Source: Thuidium tamariscinum
Taxonomy: Eukaryota; Streptophyta; Bryopsida; Hypnales; Thuidiaceae
Direction of reading: 5' to 3'
Length of the DNA stretch: 64,000 nt
NCBI GenBank assembly: GCA_947034885.2
Contig: OX344752.2
Coordinates: 22,963,386 to 23,027,385 of the forward strand
In this document: positions 1-12,685 of the stretch, one piece after another
Position numbering within the stretch: position 1 is the first letter of the stretch
How the letters are laid out: each line of letters begins with the position of its first letter
Translations under genes and position numbers: made by a program
The notes under the pieces: model-generated
Database searches by the model: none
What the model saw: the letters and a program-made list of their open reading frames with translations, nothing else
What the model was told of the DNA's origin: nothing

Positions 1-94
1 TACAGAAAAATGGTGACAAATCGATGGAATCAATGAAGGGTAACCCACTGTGGAAGCAGAATTAAGGAGTCAGGGAATGAAACTTGCTTTGTAC

Positions 95-3000
95 GAGCCC
101 GTAAGAGGCACTGCAAGCATGTGTGTATCAATACGATCACAGTACTTCTTGCGCTCCCTGTAAACAGCCCTGGCACTGAAATGCTTAGGTTGATACTCTG
201 CCAAAAGACCCTTTGCCTGCATAGACAGTGCGATTCAGCCCTTAGATACACTCAACCGACACCATGGAAGCTCCTGAATCAGTCTGCTTGAGATTCAGTC
301 ATTTGCTGGCGCAACATGAAGCTTGCCACCACCAAACAGCAAGAGCACGTGCGTTGGTCCATTTCATAGCAATGAAAGGTGAAAACAGGCCAGATAAAAG
401 GTGAAACATGTTCAGCCATGAGTCATTGAGGTACAAAGACAAGTTATACAATACTCAAAATCAAAACCACAAGCATTCAGAAACTGCACATTGAACGAAT
501 CATCCAAAATTCACAAAAAATCTGGCACTCTGTTTGACAAGACATCTCATACCACCACCCTGACATGCCATGGTATACCCCGTATTGAAGCATGTACAAC
601 ACAGAGAAAGGATGGCCATTTGAAAAATTCAATTTTATTGAACCCCATAAGTGCATCACAATTGGTGGTTGTTTCACTCCTAGACTGACTCTGATAAAAG
701 GGCAAGCAGCCAACCAGGGCACGGCTGACGGAATTCTCAAAACTTTCATATTCCTTCCAAATCTGCTCAACCAGGTGAACAGGGGCCAAAATAGCTTTCT
801 GATAAGCCTTACGCACTGTTGTCATCCTGGATGACTCTTCTTGAGGAGTCACAGCCTGCTCATCACATGGATCCAATACCAAAATCAGATTTGTGAGGTA
901 GCTAAAATCCCTACAACGGCAAAAATAAGAAACCGAACATGGATCTCAAGCTCACCCCTGACAAAAAACAGAAGCAAAGAGAAAGGTTAAAAAGGACCAA
1001 AAGAAACATTCAAACCGATTTCAGGCAACTATGAACTTACAGGAGCAGCTTTCAAAAATGATATATATTCAAGCCAAACGGGGCCTGCATTAATATCAAA
1101 CCCTGTTTCACATCCACATATTATTCTGGTCAGAATGTCCCACCGTGCGCCACCTTGATAAAGTTTCCATTCGAGAACTACAAAAGAATATTTAAGTACA
1201 TTCAGATGACTAAGAACAAAACATCAAGCTTGCGAAGATGAAGAACGGACCAATATGGCCAAGCATAAACTCGAATGCCTTTTTCATCTCGTCGCGCCCT
1301 TCGAGACCTCTACTGTCGTTCACTTTCCGCATATACCGCAGGTAGGCTCTCCTGGAATACCAGCAAATCAATAATTCACTTTCCCTCATCGAACAATTGC
1401 AAGACGCCCCAAACAACAATAATAATACTCATATCCATAGTTTAGACTTCAATGTTCAATTCTGACTTAAACTTCTATGAGCAATTCAAACGGAAAACAC
1501 TCCGGAACTTGCCACATCATAACATTCTAGCAGACCCAGGTCGCTAACAAAAAATATGGCTAATAAATTCAGAAGCTAGATCCTCAAAACAGCGAAACAT
1601 CTAACAGGCCATGCTAAGTGTTACGTCTCAAAGATCTAGGAACGTGATCCGGCCATGTCTAGTTCATAGTCCATGACAACCGTTCATCTATAAACATCGT
1701 CACACTGCGTAAACCTTGAAACCTAATGATTTGAAGTAAGCTCCTTACGAGTGGATTAGAATTAGATTACACTAAGTTAAGGGGAAAATTGGAGAACGGA
1801 ACTAACCAAAGGTCCACGTGCAGACACTGAAGCAAACATCGACTAAATATCTGTTTGACAGCATCGTCATCGTTTGCTGCAAGTTGAGCTTCCACATAAA
1901 GTCTCCAGAACTTCGCCTGCAAATAAACTTTTGTGAGTCTCATCTAATCTCCACTCTAGCCGCAACAAGTAGCTGCAAGTGCTCTTCCAAGACATCATGT
2001 GAGTACTCCTAAGGTTCAATCTCTGATAATGTTCGCTGCTGAAGAATCTCCTCAAATACTTGCTAACTGAATCGCAGACTTTGGACAACGACAGGTGCAT
2101 GGTAAAATATGTAGAACTGTACCGATGTTGGGAATCTGGAAAGCAACTCCTCGTAAATTGGTGCAGCATCACCAATCGCCTTTGTCTGCTCAGACGCACC
2201 ATTCGAGTTGTCACGACCAAAACGTCATCGAATCAAAAAAATATGCACGAATTGTCTCTTGAATATATAGCAAATCACGAACAAATGCTCGTCAAATCCT
2301 TCCAGGAGTGGGATTCAACGGCACAATTATTAAATCTTAAGTGTGTGCATGCTCTGAAATTAGCACATAAAGTCCAAACTACGAAGTCCTCCATAAAATG
2401 ATCAAACAGTCAAATTCATAGCAATGTTCAAATCTCATACCTGAGCTTCGCTACAAAGTGCATTCAAGGCCTCCAAATCGTACGGGTTTGCTTCAAGAGC
2501 CTCCCGTGCACGCCGCTCCTACCATAACCAATGGCAAAAACATCAGATCATCAACCAAACTGATTACGCACACCTCCAGCTCACTCAGTAATTTTGCTAC
2601 AGTAGAATCCGCACAAAATTCATAAAAATTCACAACCTCCAGACCCTTCCACATTCAGATAATATTTTCTTGAAAATTAAAAGCTGTACAAAATAAAGAA
2701 CCCTGAGCGCCACTCAAACCAGAACCAAAAGCAACCACGAAAAACACACACACCAACTCATCAACATAATTGTTACACACACCTCCAGCTCATTCAGTAC
2801 TGCGATTTTAAACTCCTCACAAAATTCAGCAGTTTAGCAGAAAAACTAAGCCCTCGCACATTAAAAACAAAAATTATAACTCACATTTTTTGACATGTAA
2901 ATCGCGCTGTTCGACACCACAGAAGCCCCTCCGCTCGGCGCCAAGGACGCAAGCTGCCCTTCATCCACCGGAGGCACGAAGACATCTGCTGCTGCAGCTT

Positions 3001-3190
3001 CCTCCCCTGCCTCCGACACTACTACCATGGGTGAGGCAACTCCCGGAGACGGCGCTGGCGAAGGCGATGAAGATGCTGGCGCGGGCGTTGCTGCTGCTGG
3101 AGCCCCCGCGGGCGTGGCATTGCCATCATCTTCTTCTACCGGCACCAGCAATGGTGCCGCGGCAGGACTGTCCTCGCCTACTACCATCAT
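95..3190 (-). CDS. CSTF77: Cleavage stimulation factor subunit 77 (CSTF77), 5' part, eight exons
   Basis: CstF-77 is the HAT-repeat scaffold of the cleavage stimulation factor, which with CPSF cuts and polyadenylates pre-mRNA in the nucleus. Exons by GT-AG and phase: 2885-3190, 2441-2518, 2123-2185, 1807-1916, 1251-1351, 1041-1102, 715-855 and 95-216; all phases join, giving about 327 residues before the gene leaves the window. Family signatures are visible: IYEELLSRFPTS, AKFWRLYVEAQ, QIFSRCLL, YMRKVND, KAFEFMLGHIG, GPVWLEYISFLK, VEQIWKEYESFEN and SARAVYRERKKY, i.e. successive HAT helices. The start at 3190 follows an in-frame upstream TGA. The first exon encodes about 100 Ala/Pro/Glu-rich residues before the HAT part, longer than I expect for the family. 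The donor of the last exon (after 95) is the least certain boundary. No nonsense codons were seen, so it is probably functional. Confidence 0.88.
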
Positions 3191-3720
3191 GGCCAGCGCC
3201 TTGCACTCAATCAGTCACCAAAAATTCGCGAGTCAGGGTTCAAACTCGCGGAAGAAAGACAAGGTATCAGATGCGAATGCTGCATCTCCTGCAGGGGAAC
3301 GTCATGCCGTCCGACGACACGACACAACGAAAAGGATGCCGGGCGAGGGTCGAGCTCCCTCGAGGACGGAAAGAAGTGGCCTTTGCACTGTGCGAGTGGT
3401 GTTGGTAAAACCCTAAGCGACGACCGGGACGACGACGGTCGACGAAGACAGACGGAAGTCGTCCGCGACAGAGACGAAGGCAAGGGCCGGGGCGACGACG
3501 GACGATGGAGACATTGGGCAGGGGGAAGGCGACGGATGACGAAGACATCGGGCAGGGGGAGGACATCGGACGATGAAAGGCATGGGGAATGGGGAAGCCG
3601 ACGACGACGAAGACATTGGGAGGACGACGGACGGACCAAGGACGACATTTGAGGGCAAGGGGAGCGACCTCATCCGCAGTCAACGGACCTGTCCTGAGCG
3701 AATTCTTCAAGGTAGCATCC
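3191..3720 (-). promoter_or_regulatory. GC-rich upstream region of CSTF77 with CGACGACGG-like repeats
   Basis: The roughly 500 bases upstream of the CSTF77 start are much richer in G+C and CpG than the flanking AT-rich DNA and contain imperfect short repeats of the type CGACGACGGACG and GACGAAGACATCGG between about 3410 and 3650. This fits a 5' UTR plus unmethylated promoter. Overlapping open frames on both strands here are arginine/serine-rich and look like by-products of the repeat. No TATA box was recognised. Confidence 0.45.
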
Positions 3721-6700
3721 AATTAATATGGGATCAACATCGATCTCAGCAAAAGTGAAATTCAATCTTATTTACTCCATTTTGACTCAAAGGTAATCTT
3801 AAGTATATTCATGATGTACATTTTTTCATCTAAACTGGTCTCACTTAATTTCCTAAAGTGGTCTTGGATCAAGGCCATTTTTTTTAATGGTTTTAAGGTA
3901 GATGTACCCATAACTGATGATAGAATAAGCACATTTGAATATAATCTAGGGTAGTGTAAGGTGAAGCAAATATTTTCAGAGATGCATTGACAAAAATAAT
4001 GGGAATTGCAAAAAAATTGGTAATTTTATCTCTTGAATTGAAATTACTATGAATTTTGAAAGGCAAAAGTTGGACTTGACCTATAACCAACATCTAAAGT
4101 CATCCAATTTTCATCATTCAAGAACACTTTTTCACTAATTACTTCTTACATTTATGCTCACTTATGTGTCATTAACTTATTGGTTCAAGCCTTGAAAAAG
4201 TACAAAGATACACATTCCAAGGAGAAAACGGAAATTCATTCCAATCTTGTTGATGGGGCGTGTGTTAGTAATGGGTACATCTACTTTACATTTAAAAAGA
4301 ATAAGTTTTCATTGTGATCAAAAGTTCACTCTATTATAGTCATTGAAAACTACATTTATAGCAAGTATTCCATGTCAAATATTCAAATCACAATTATACA
4401 AGAATAATTTTTTGAAGTAGTGCATGGTACCCATTTCATGTCTAATACAAAAACAAAATGTTTAGAATGAGTCAATTCTTATGTAAACATTTTTTTTATC
4501 AACAACAAAAAATAATATTAAAAAATATATTGTTAGAATAAAGATTAGGATGAATGAAGAATTTATTAATGTAGTTTGACTAAAATAGTCATTTGTAAGT
4601 GGTATAATTCATGAATTACAATAGTAGATCAAAGAATGTGGAGTTCTTTTCTATGGAGTTTAAATTATTTTATTTGCATTTTTGTAAACAAATTTCAATA
4701 TGAACAACCATAGGTCTTTTGGAAAAAAATTGTGAAAAGCAGCTTAATGAATGTGAGTGATACACATTCTTCTTTTTCTTTTATGCTAAGAAAGTCTCAT
4801 AGGATGTAAATCAAAATGTTTGGGCAAAATTGAACTATTTCTAGCTTTGAGGAGAATTTACAAATACAATATAGAATCTACATAATTATAGCTTAGACAT
4901 ATGATATTATTTGGCAAGTTTTTATTTCTTTGAATTTTCTATTGAACCAATAAAAATTTGGTTCAAAAAATCAAGAAATATTAAGTAACGTAGCTAATCA
5001 CGTCACTTCATTATTTAATAAATTTTTAAAAAGAACCAATTTAACAATCACCAAATTCAAAGATAAACCCTCTAGTTTAAAAAAAAAGAAAAAGATAAAC
5101 CCTCTACAAAGAATTTTGCTTATAAAAAATAATTTTTGAATCCTACAAATTAGACTTGCTTATTTTCTAGACATTTTGTTGTTTTAGAGGGGTGGCATCC
5201 TTAAGGTAGATTATGAGTCTTTTGAAGGATGCACTACAAAAAGATATACAAAATGAATAAAAGATATCTAATAAAACATTAGATTAGAGGGGGCCTCAAG
5301 AATAATGTAAGTTCTTAGACTACAAGAATGCTGAGAACTCTGCCATGTAAGCAATCTAACGTGGTCAAGAAGTTGCCACATTTGGTAGTATTAATTAATT
5401 TTTAATGAAATATTAAATACTTTAGAATCTTTTTTTGAATTTTCTTTTACAATATTAAACCTTGAATCCCTCAAGGACTAAGAAGATACAATGTATCATT
5501 TTCAAATTTTCAATGGCAAATTCTTAGTTGGGTGAAACAAACTTCAATGTTTTATATAGTAGAATTTTGTATAGTACGAAATTGAAATACTTGTTGCATT
5601 TTCCAATTTTCAATATTTCAATGTAAAAAATATTTAAAAATTTACATAGTACATATAATCTAGTAGAAAAAAGGAGTAATATGATTTTTTCAATGAAATA
5701 GGAATAGTTGATGTAGAAAAATCCATTTTTTTGGTATTTACTTTGTACAAATCAAGTAAGTCTAGAAGAAAAAAATTCAAATTTGTTCTATTAGCAAATT
5801 TTAAAATACAAGATTCAAATTAGTGTATTTATGATACAAAATAATTTAAATTATTCCAAATTTTTTGAGGATGTTCCAAACAAAATTCTTTTAATATCAA
5901 TTATTTAATCTCAAAAATTGACACACATATAAATTTTTTAAATTTTGTAGGATCCAATTAGTCAATTTTGGCTTTCTATTCTTTCTATTTGAAAATGTAT
6001 ACAAATTTGAGAGAGTTTTTAAAATCTCATTCTTTTTAATTAAAAAATAATACACTTGGTTTATCAAGATTTTAATACAATTTTTTTCAAAGGTAAATAA
6101 CATTATTCATCTTCTTGTAATTTTTCTTCTATCAAAATTGTATTTTTTGCCTATAAAATTGATTGTCAAAACTGTTGTAATCTAAAAATTCAATAGTCAA
6201 TATTTTCTACAATTAATTCCATGCACACTAGACAAGAAAGTACTCTTACATTTTTTTACAATTGATATTCATATTTTAAGCATATCTACTTACCAAAAAA
6301 AAAAAAAAAGTGGGACAATTTAGTCAAGACCTATATTGTCACAAAGTTGTTAGGCCTTGAGGGTTGAAGCACCAAATGATCAAATTTTGAATAATGAAGA
6401 AATGAAATTTAACAACAATTTAAGTTATAATTTTCTTCTAAAACTACTTATCAAAAATTATCACTATCTTTTGAGCTCATTGTATCATTGTGACAAATTG
6501 TCACAATGAGCTCAAAAAAAATTTTGAATTTACTTCATTACTACAACCCCCAAGCCCCCTATAAGCCCCCAAAAATGATTAAAATTAAGTGAAATCCCTC
6601 CCCCTCCCCTCCCTCCCCTTCTATTTGTAATTTTCAGGTAGGATGGGGTTTGGCATTTGATATCGGATATACCTTAAAGTCCAAATTTGTATTGTAACCA

Positions 6701-6950
6701 TGTAAATATCCCGTTTCTGTAGTAGTATCTATATCCAAATTTATATCCGTATTATATTTGTCTCATACAATATACCATATCCATATTTATATCCCAAATT
6801 TTTAAAGATCAACGACATTGGATGGAGGGGAGAATTCATTTTACAAAAATCAGCAACTTTCAAATTTTCGAAGGTGGTGTAGGGGGAGAAAATGGCAAGA
6901 CAGAACATGTTACCTCTTTCTGGTACATTGTTAATAGCATTCAAACTTCT
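3721..6950. other. AT-rich intergenic DNA, no gene seen
   Basis: Very AT-rich sequence with poly-A/T runs and short open frames that look random. The one structured piece is at about 5286-5395, which shares a degenerate block (TAACGTGGTCAAGAAG and its surroundings) with the inverted-repeat element at 41226-41475, suggesting an old related insertion. A C-rich tract lies near 6595-6620. No exon-like sequence was recognised. Confidence 0.5.
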
Positions 6951-6969
6951 TTAACCCCTAAAAGCCCAA

Positions 6970-7499
6970 TGTCACGGACGTGACATACAAGACAAGGACG
7001 GAAAACAGATGACCAACGATTTAAGACCGACAAACAAAGACGAAGACCATAAGAAACTTCTTAAGAAGTTACACATAGCGGTGGCGGTACCTTTAGGGAC
7101 AAACCACCGCCCTAGTAGAAGTTTCTAGGAAGTTTACAACACCTTGCGGGACAAGTAGATTCGCCTTGAAAGCAAAGCAAGGTAGTTTAATTGACTTGGA
7201 GTACACTCCAAGTCGCCTTAGGCCTCAAGAAAGCTAAGTAACTTGCTCTTGAAGGCGAAGGAGGCTAGCTTACTTCTAGATTAGTATAAATAGAGAGTTG
7301 AGAGACATTGCTCCTCACTCTCGTCAACACCAGTTGTACCTATTCTTATTCCAAGCAATCCAAGCCTTATTCTAGTACTTTTAACTCCAGCCTAGCTCTT
7401 ATTAGAGGAATCCCCTCTGTTCTAATCTTGTTCTTGGTCTTGTTCAAGGAGTCCCCTCGATTCTAATCTCGGTTCCGTCCGAGAGTTGCGTCCGCAACA
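6970..7499 (+). repeat. 5' LTR
   Basis: 530-bp long terminal repeat, TG...CA. It is identical by eye to the 3' LTR except for AAGCTAAGTAA here against AAGCTAGGTAA there. It contains a plant-type TATA box and several GTCCCCT/TCTAATCT short repeats near its 3' end. CCCAA precedes it as the left target-site copy. Confidence 0.95.
7285..7292 (+). promoter_or_regulatory. TATA box of the 5' LTR promoter
   Basis: TATAAATA lies 215 bp before the LTR end, in a position suited to drive genomic transcription of the retrotransposon. The same box is at 13296-13303 in the 3' LTR. Transcription should start about 30 bp downstream, in the GAGAGACATTGCTCC stretch. Confidence 0.6.
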
Positions 7500-7783
7500 G
7501 TTTGACGAGAGTCCCCTTTTATTCTTGTTCTCGTTCGATTACGTTCAAAATAGTTTTCAGTTATCGTATGGACTTGAATCGACTTCCGATTCCAAGTACA
7601 ACAGTTAGTTTACAAACTCATTTTTTGTTCAAATCAAAAACTGAGCTTCGAAATATCATTGTCAACGAGCGTGGAGAGGAATTTTATCTAAATTTTTTGA
7701 GATCTTCACGTCCGATAGTCATTCCGAGAGTTCAGAACGGGAGAATTTGTTATTTTATCTATCTGTGAATCGTGTTGATCAAA

Positions 7784-8770
7784 ATGGGTGACATATCTTC
7801 TATTCCAATGGAAGAAGTCCTCAAAGTCCTTCAACAACTACAGTTGGAGAATGCTAACTTACGGAATGCAGTTGAACAGTTACAAACCGTTCCAAATCCT
7901 GCCCCTGTTCCTTCACCTACAACAGTCGCGAACCAACAAACGACAAAAGAGCCCCGAATTGGTCTACCTGACAAATTTGATGGGACTCGATCGAAGTTTC
8001 GAGATTTCGTGAACCAGATTCGACTCGTCTTTCGACTTCAAGCTCAGAGATATCCAACCGCGGAAATACAAGTTGGATTAATCGGCACCTTGCTAACTGG
8101 AGCAGCATTATCTTGGTTCTCACCGTTATTAGAGAAAAATTCTCATCTATTGACAGACCTCGACGCATTTCTCGAAGAATTCACCAATACCTTTGGTGAA
8201 ACAGATCGAGTTCGTACTGCAACAACGAAATTGCGATCACTCCAGCAACGATCACGGGCAGCTTCAACATACGCCGCAGAATTTCGACTTCTCGCCAACG
8301 ACGTGGATTGGGACGACAATGCACTAATTAGTGCATTTCGATGGGGTTTGCGAGACGATGTGAAAGATTTACTATTAAATCTACCTGATCCAACGTCCTT
8401 ATCAGAGGCCATTACTCAAGCTGTTCGATGCGACAATCGACTATTCGAGCGACGACAAGAACGGCGATCGACTTCCGGACCATATCGAACAGATTCTACA
8501 ACACCAACAAAACCAAGATCCTCGACATCATCTATGCCTGAACCAATGCAGATTGACGCTTCAAGAATCAAGAAGCTCACTATAGAAGAAAAGGAGCGTC
8601 GTCGAAGAGAAGATCTCTGCATGTATTGCGGAGAAAAAGGACATCAAGCTCGCAATTGCCCAGTAAAGGTTGTAAGTGAAAAACCTTACAAATTTCGTTA
8701 TACCTCAACAAACGTGGAGACCAGTCACAAGACTGCAGATTCGGAAAACGGAGACGACCAGCCACATTAG
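7784..8770 (+). CDS. gag: Retrotransposon Gag polyprotein
   Basis: Gag forms the cytoplasmic virus-like particle and packages element RNA. The frame encodes 328 residues from the ATG at 7784; an open stretch from 7772 lacks an ATG. An N-terminal coiled-coil-like segment (VLKVLQQLQLENANLRNAVEQL) is followed by the retrotransposon-gag fold (residues about 70-200, with the WFSPLL and F..F..TFGETDR region) and one CCHC zinc knuckle CMYCGEKGHQARNC at about residues 279-292. The frame ends at TAG 8768-8770. Pol lies in the -1 frame and is open from 8680, so a -1 shift inside the last 90 bases could make Gag-Pol. No perfect slippery heptamer was seen, the nearest being GGAAAAC at 8743-8749. Confidence 0.9.
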   Translation: MGDISSIPMEEVLKVLQQLQLENANLRNAVEQLQTVPNPAPVPSPTTVANQQTTKEPRIGLPDKFDGTRSKFRDFVNQIRLVFRLQAQRYPTAEIQVGLIGTLLTGAALSWFSPLLEKNSHLLTDLDAFLEEFTNTFGETDRVRTATTKLRSLQQRSRAASTYAAEFRLLANDVDWDDNALISAFRWGLRDDVKDLLLNLPDPTSLSEAITQAVRCDNRLFERRQERRSTSGPYRTDSTTPTKPRSSTSSMPEPMQIDASRIKKLTIEEKERRRREDLCMYCGEKGHQARNCPVKVVSEKPYKFRYTSTNVETSHKTADSENGDDQPH

Positions 8771-8775
8771 GGACC

Positions 8776-11700
8776 GTGCGGCTGGCCAATAGCGGGCAGT
8801 CTACAGGTCCTATTCTATCCTCTGAACCTTCTTCTTGTTTTATCATCCCACTTAAATTGAATTACGATAGTCATAGTATAAAAGCTAGTGCTTTATTAGA
8901 TTCCGGAGCGTCAGCCTGTTTTATTGACAAAGACTTTGCGGGGTGTCATAAACTCCCGTTAGTCGCAAAAAAATGTCCAGTATCCGTAGAAGTCATTGAT
9001 GGTAGGCCCCTATTGTCTGGAGATGTAACCCAAGAAACCAAACCTTTAACTATTTGTACAGAAAAACACCAAAGTACTATTGTCTTCAACGTTATCAAAT
9101 CTCCGTCAAATCCCATTATCTTAGGCCTTTCCTGGCTAGATAGATATAATCCCAATATAGATTGGAAAAATCGAAAATTAGAATTTCGATCCAATGAAGT
9201 TCAAAAAATAGAAAGTTTGAATAGTCAAAAGTCTGAACCCTCTAGTCCTCAAAAATCCAAAGTATACCAATCTGTAGCATCCCAGCAAAAATCCATCCTC
9301 ATGGTCGGAGCTAGAGCATTTATAAAAGCTGCCAAGAAGGGATCTACTTATATGATTTTTGCAACCCCGATTGCTGAATCAACCGAAAAATCAAGTGTAT
9401 TACCCGAACAATACAAGGAGTATCGAGACGTTTTCGAAAAGAAGAATGCGGATATACTACCTCAACACCGACCTTATGACTGTGGGATCGATCTTCAAGA
9501 AGGTACTCAGCCTCCATTTGGACCAATCTATAGTCTTTCGCAAAACGAGCTTGCTGCATTACGGGAGTATTTGGACGAGAATCTTGCGAAGAACTTCATT
9601 CAACACTCAAAGTCCCCAGCAGGAGCTCCTATCCTATTCTTGAAGAAAAAAGACGGATCACTTAGGATGTGCGTGGATTATCGTGGTTTGAATAAAATCA
9701 CCATCAAGAATCGGTACCCGCTACCTCTCATTTCTGGACTTTTTGATCAACTCAGTCAAGCAAAGATCTACACCAAGATCGATCTTCGAGGAGCTTACAA
9801 TCTAATCCGTATCAAGGCGGGTGACGAATGGAAGACTGCATTCCGGACAAGGTATGGACACTTTGAGTATAATGTCATGCCTTTCGGTCTTACCAATGCA
9901 CCGGCCATTTTTCAACATCTGATGAACGATGTTTTTCGCGAATTCCTTGATCATTTTGTGGTCATCTATCTTGATGACATTCTGGTCTTTTCAAAAAATG
10001 AGAAGGACCACGAAAACCATGTTCGGTTGGTATTAGAAAAACTGCGCTCTGCTGGACTTTATGCCAAGTTAGAGAAGTGCGTATTTCACCAACCCGAAGT
10101 TGAATTTCTGGGCTACATTATTTCCGGAGAGGGTCTATTGATGGATCCTAAGAAGATCGAAGCGATTATTGGCTGGAAGAGACCATCGACCATTCGAGAC
10201 GTTCAATGTTTCTTTGGTTTTGCCAACTTTTATCGGAGCTTCATCAAGAACTACTCCAAGATTGCTGCACCGTTGACCCGACTCACATGCAAAGACAAGC
10301 TCGAGTGGAGTACGGAGGCGGAGCAAGCGTTTGAGAACCTGAAAAGGGCTTTTACTACAGCGCCAATCTTGACTCATCCTGATTATCAGAAGCCTTTCTT
10401 CCTTGAAAGCGACGCTTCTGACTTTGCCTTGGGAGCAGTTCTCTCGCAATCCAGCGAAGATGGACGTCTCCATCTTGTCGCGTTTCATTCGCGAAAATTC
10501 ACGGCCGCGGAGATCAACTATGAAATCCACGACAAGGAGCTACTTGCGATTGTCGACTCGTTCCAAGAGTGGCGACATTTTCTTGAAGGAGCTCAACATC
10601 CAGTAACGGTCTATACAGACCATAAGAACCTCGAGTATTTCATGTCTGCAAAGATTTTGAATCGACGACAAGCCCGGTGGAGCATATCGCTGTCACGTTT
10701 CAACTTTGTCATCACATATCGTCCTGGGACTCAACAAGTTCGGTCCGATGCTCTATCCAGAAAAGCGTATCTTGCACCAAAGGAAGGAGATGCAGCTTAC
10801 GATCAACAGCAGTCTATCCTACTTAAGCCTGAGCAACTCCAACTCAGAACAACGCACATTACAACTTCAGTGGATGTAGCGTTTCTCCAAGATATTCGAG
10901 TAAGTCTTCAATCTGATCCTTTGGCTTTAAAATTCAAGAGCCATTCTGATACTTCAAATTCTGGAGAGATTCAAACTTTGGACTCTCAAATCCCTGATTC
11001 AGTGGTTATAGATTCAGAATCCCTGAATGAAACCACTTCTAGTCCACGAATCCATAGATCACGAGGAAGTGAAATGCCCCAAGATGATACTGATCCAAGA
11101 TTCCAATTTCATGATGGGCTCTTGTACTATGAGGGACTACTTTATGTTCCGGAAGGCCCATGTCGACTTCAAGTGCTTCAGTCTCGACACGATTTTCCAT
11201 CGGCGAGACATTTTGGTTTCAACAAAACCATGGAGCTTATTTCTAGAGACTTTTGGTGGCCACAAATGTGGAAATCCGTCAAAGAATACGTCACAATATG
11301 CGACATTTGTTCCAGGTCGAAGATCCCTCGACATCGTCCATATGGGTTATTACACCCACTTCCAGTTCCAGAAAAACCATGGTCTTCCATATCCATGGAC
11401 TTCATTGTGGACCTTCCAGAGTCCAGATCCTTTGATTCGATTTTTGTTGTCGTGGACCGTCTAACAAAGATGGCACACTTCGTGCCTTGCAACAAGACAA
11501 TCACGGGCGAAGAAACGGCAAGACTTTTCATGGAGAATGTGTACAAATATCATGGACTCCCCGATGATATCATTTCAGATCGTGGTACGCAATTTACATC
11601 CAAGTTTTGGCAATCTTTATTCAAGATTTTACAAGTACAAATCAAGTTATCTTCGGCATATCATCCTCAGACAGATGGGTAGACTGAACGAGTTAATCAA

Positions 11701-12453
11701 GTGTTGGAGCAGTACTTGAGGTGCTCCATCAACTATCATCAAGACAATTGGGTGGAGTTACTTCCAATTGCCGAGTTTGCCTACAATAATACGTTTCAGG
11801 AGTCAATTCATCAAACTCCGTTCTTTGCAAACTATGCTTATCATCCACGATTCGACTCCCTAAACCTTAGTCTCGCGAAGAATCCGGCTGCAGAAGACCT
11901 TGCTACTACACTTTCGGAGATTCACAAGGAAATGAAGACGAGACTTGCCGAAGCTCAAGAAAGACAGAAGATGAATGCAGACAAATCTCGAAAGCAACAT
12001 CCGAACATATCAGTTGGAGATCAAGTATGGCTGCTTCGTTGCAATTTGAAGACTCGCTGCCCAAGTGATAAACTTGACTATCGTCGCCTTGGACCGTTTT
12101 TTGTGACTAAGCAAATCAATGAGGTCGCATATCGGTTGGACCTACCAACATCCATGAAGATTCATCCAGTATTTCACGTTTCTTTACTTGAGCCTTATAA
12201 AGAGTCGACTATTCCAGGACGACTACAAGTACCTCCGCCACCAATTGAAATTGATGGAGAAGAAGAATTTGAAATCTCTGAGATCCTTGATTCCCGCATC
12301 AATCGAAGAAAGTTGGAATATCTTGTACATTGGCAGGGCTATGAAATCAGCGAACGAACTTGGGAGCCTACCGCTAATCTTGATAATGCTCCTGAAATGA
12401 TCATGGAGTTCCATCGTCAATATCCAACCAAGCCCAGCGCAAAAGATGTTTGA
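8776..12453 (+). pseudogene. pol: Retrotransposon Pol polyprotein with one in-frame stop
   Basis: Pol copies the element RNA and inserts the DNA. In one frame, counted from 8776, are an aspartic protease (DSGA, about residue 42), reverse transcriptase (YLDD at about 398), RNase H (ESDAS at about 546), an integrase HHCC zinc region and core (first Asp about 875, second about 935), and a C-terminal chromodomain (about 12286-12420, with LEYLVHWQGY and RTWEP). The chromodomain identifies a chromovirus. A TAG at 11680-11682 (residue 969) interrupts the frame two codons before the expected catalytic Glu, at the usual DD-35-E spacing, where relatives carry Gln. The frame is otherwise open to TGA at 12453. 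The natural start is presumably by frameshift from gag. Unless read through, this copy makes no active integrase. Confidence 0.92.
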
Positions 12454-12599
12454 GTCCAAGACATCTGGACCAACACCAACACCGAATCTTGCTTTGATAT
12501 CGGTGTAGGTGCAGATGCAGAAGTTTTGGAAGGAAACAGTGAAAAGAAGGGGGTACCGACGATGCAACAGTCAAGGATTAGCTCAGTCTCTTTAGGGAT

Positions 12600-12685
12600 A
12601 GGGGCCAGTGCGCAAGCGGAATCGAACTCACGCCGCTTACTTCAATCGGTGCCATCCGACCACTACCTCGTCGGTGCTCCCACCT
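12600..12685 (-). repeat. tRNA/SINE-like pol III promoter remnant in the retrotransposon 3' region
   Basis: Read on the minus strand, GAGGTAGTGGTCGG (complement of about 12656-12669) resembles an A box and GAGTTCGATTCC (about 12618-12629) a B box, about 30 bp apart and in the right order for a tRNA-derived SINE head. No A-rich tail or flanking duplication was identified. The 12454-12980 segment has no other recognisable coding content. This may be a captured SINE or chance. Confidence 0.35.

Noticed and set aside
2890..3722. Plus- and minus-strand open frames upstream of CSTF77 (up to 172 residues)
   Set aside because: They cross the CSTF77 first exon and the CGACGACGG repeats, and show no recognisable protein.
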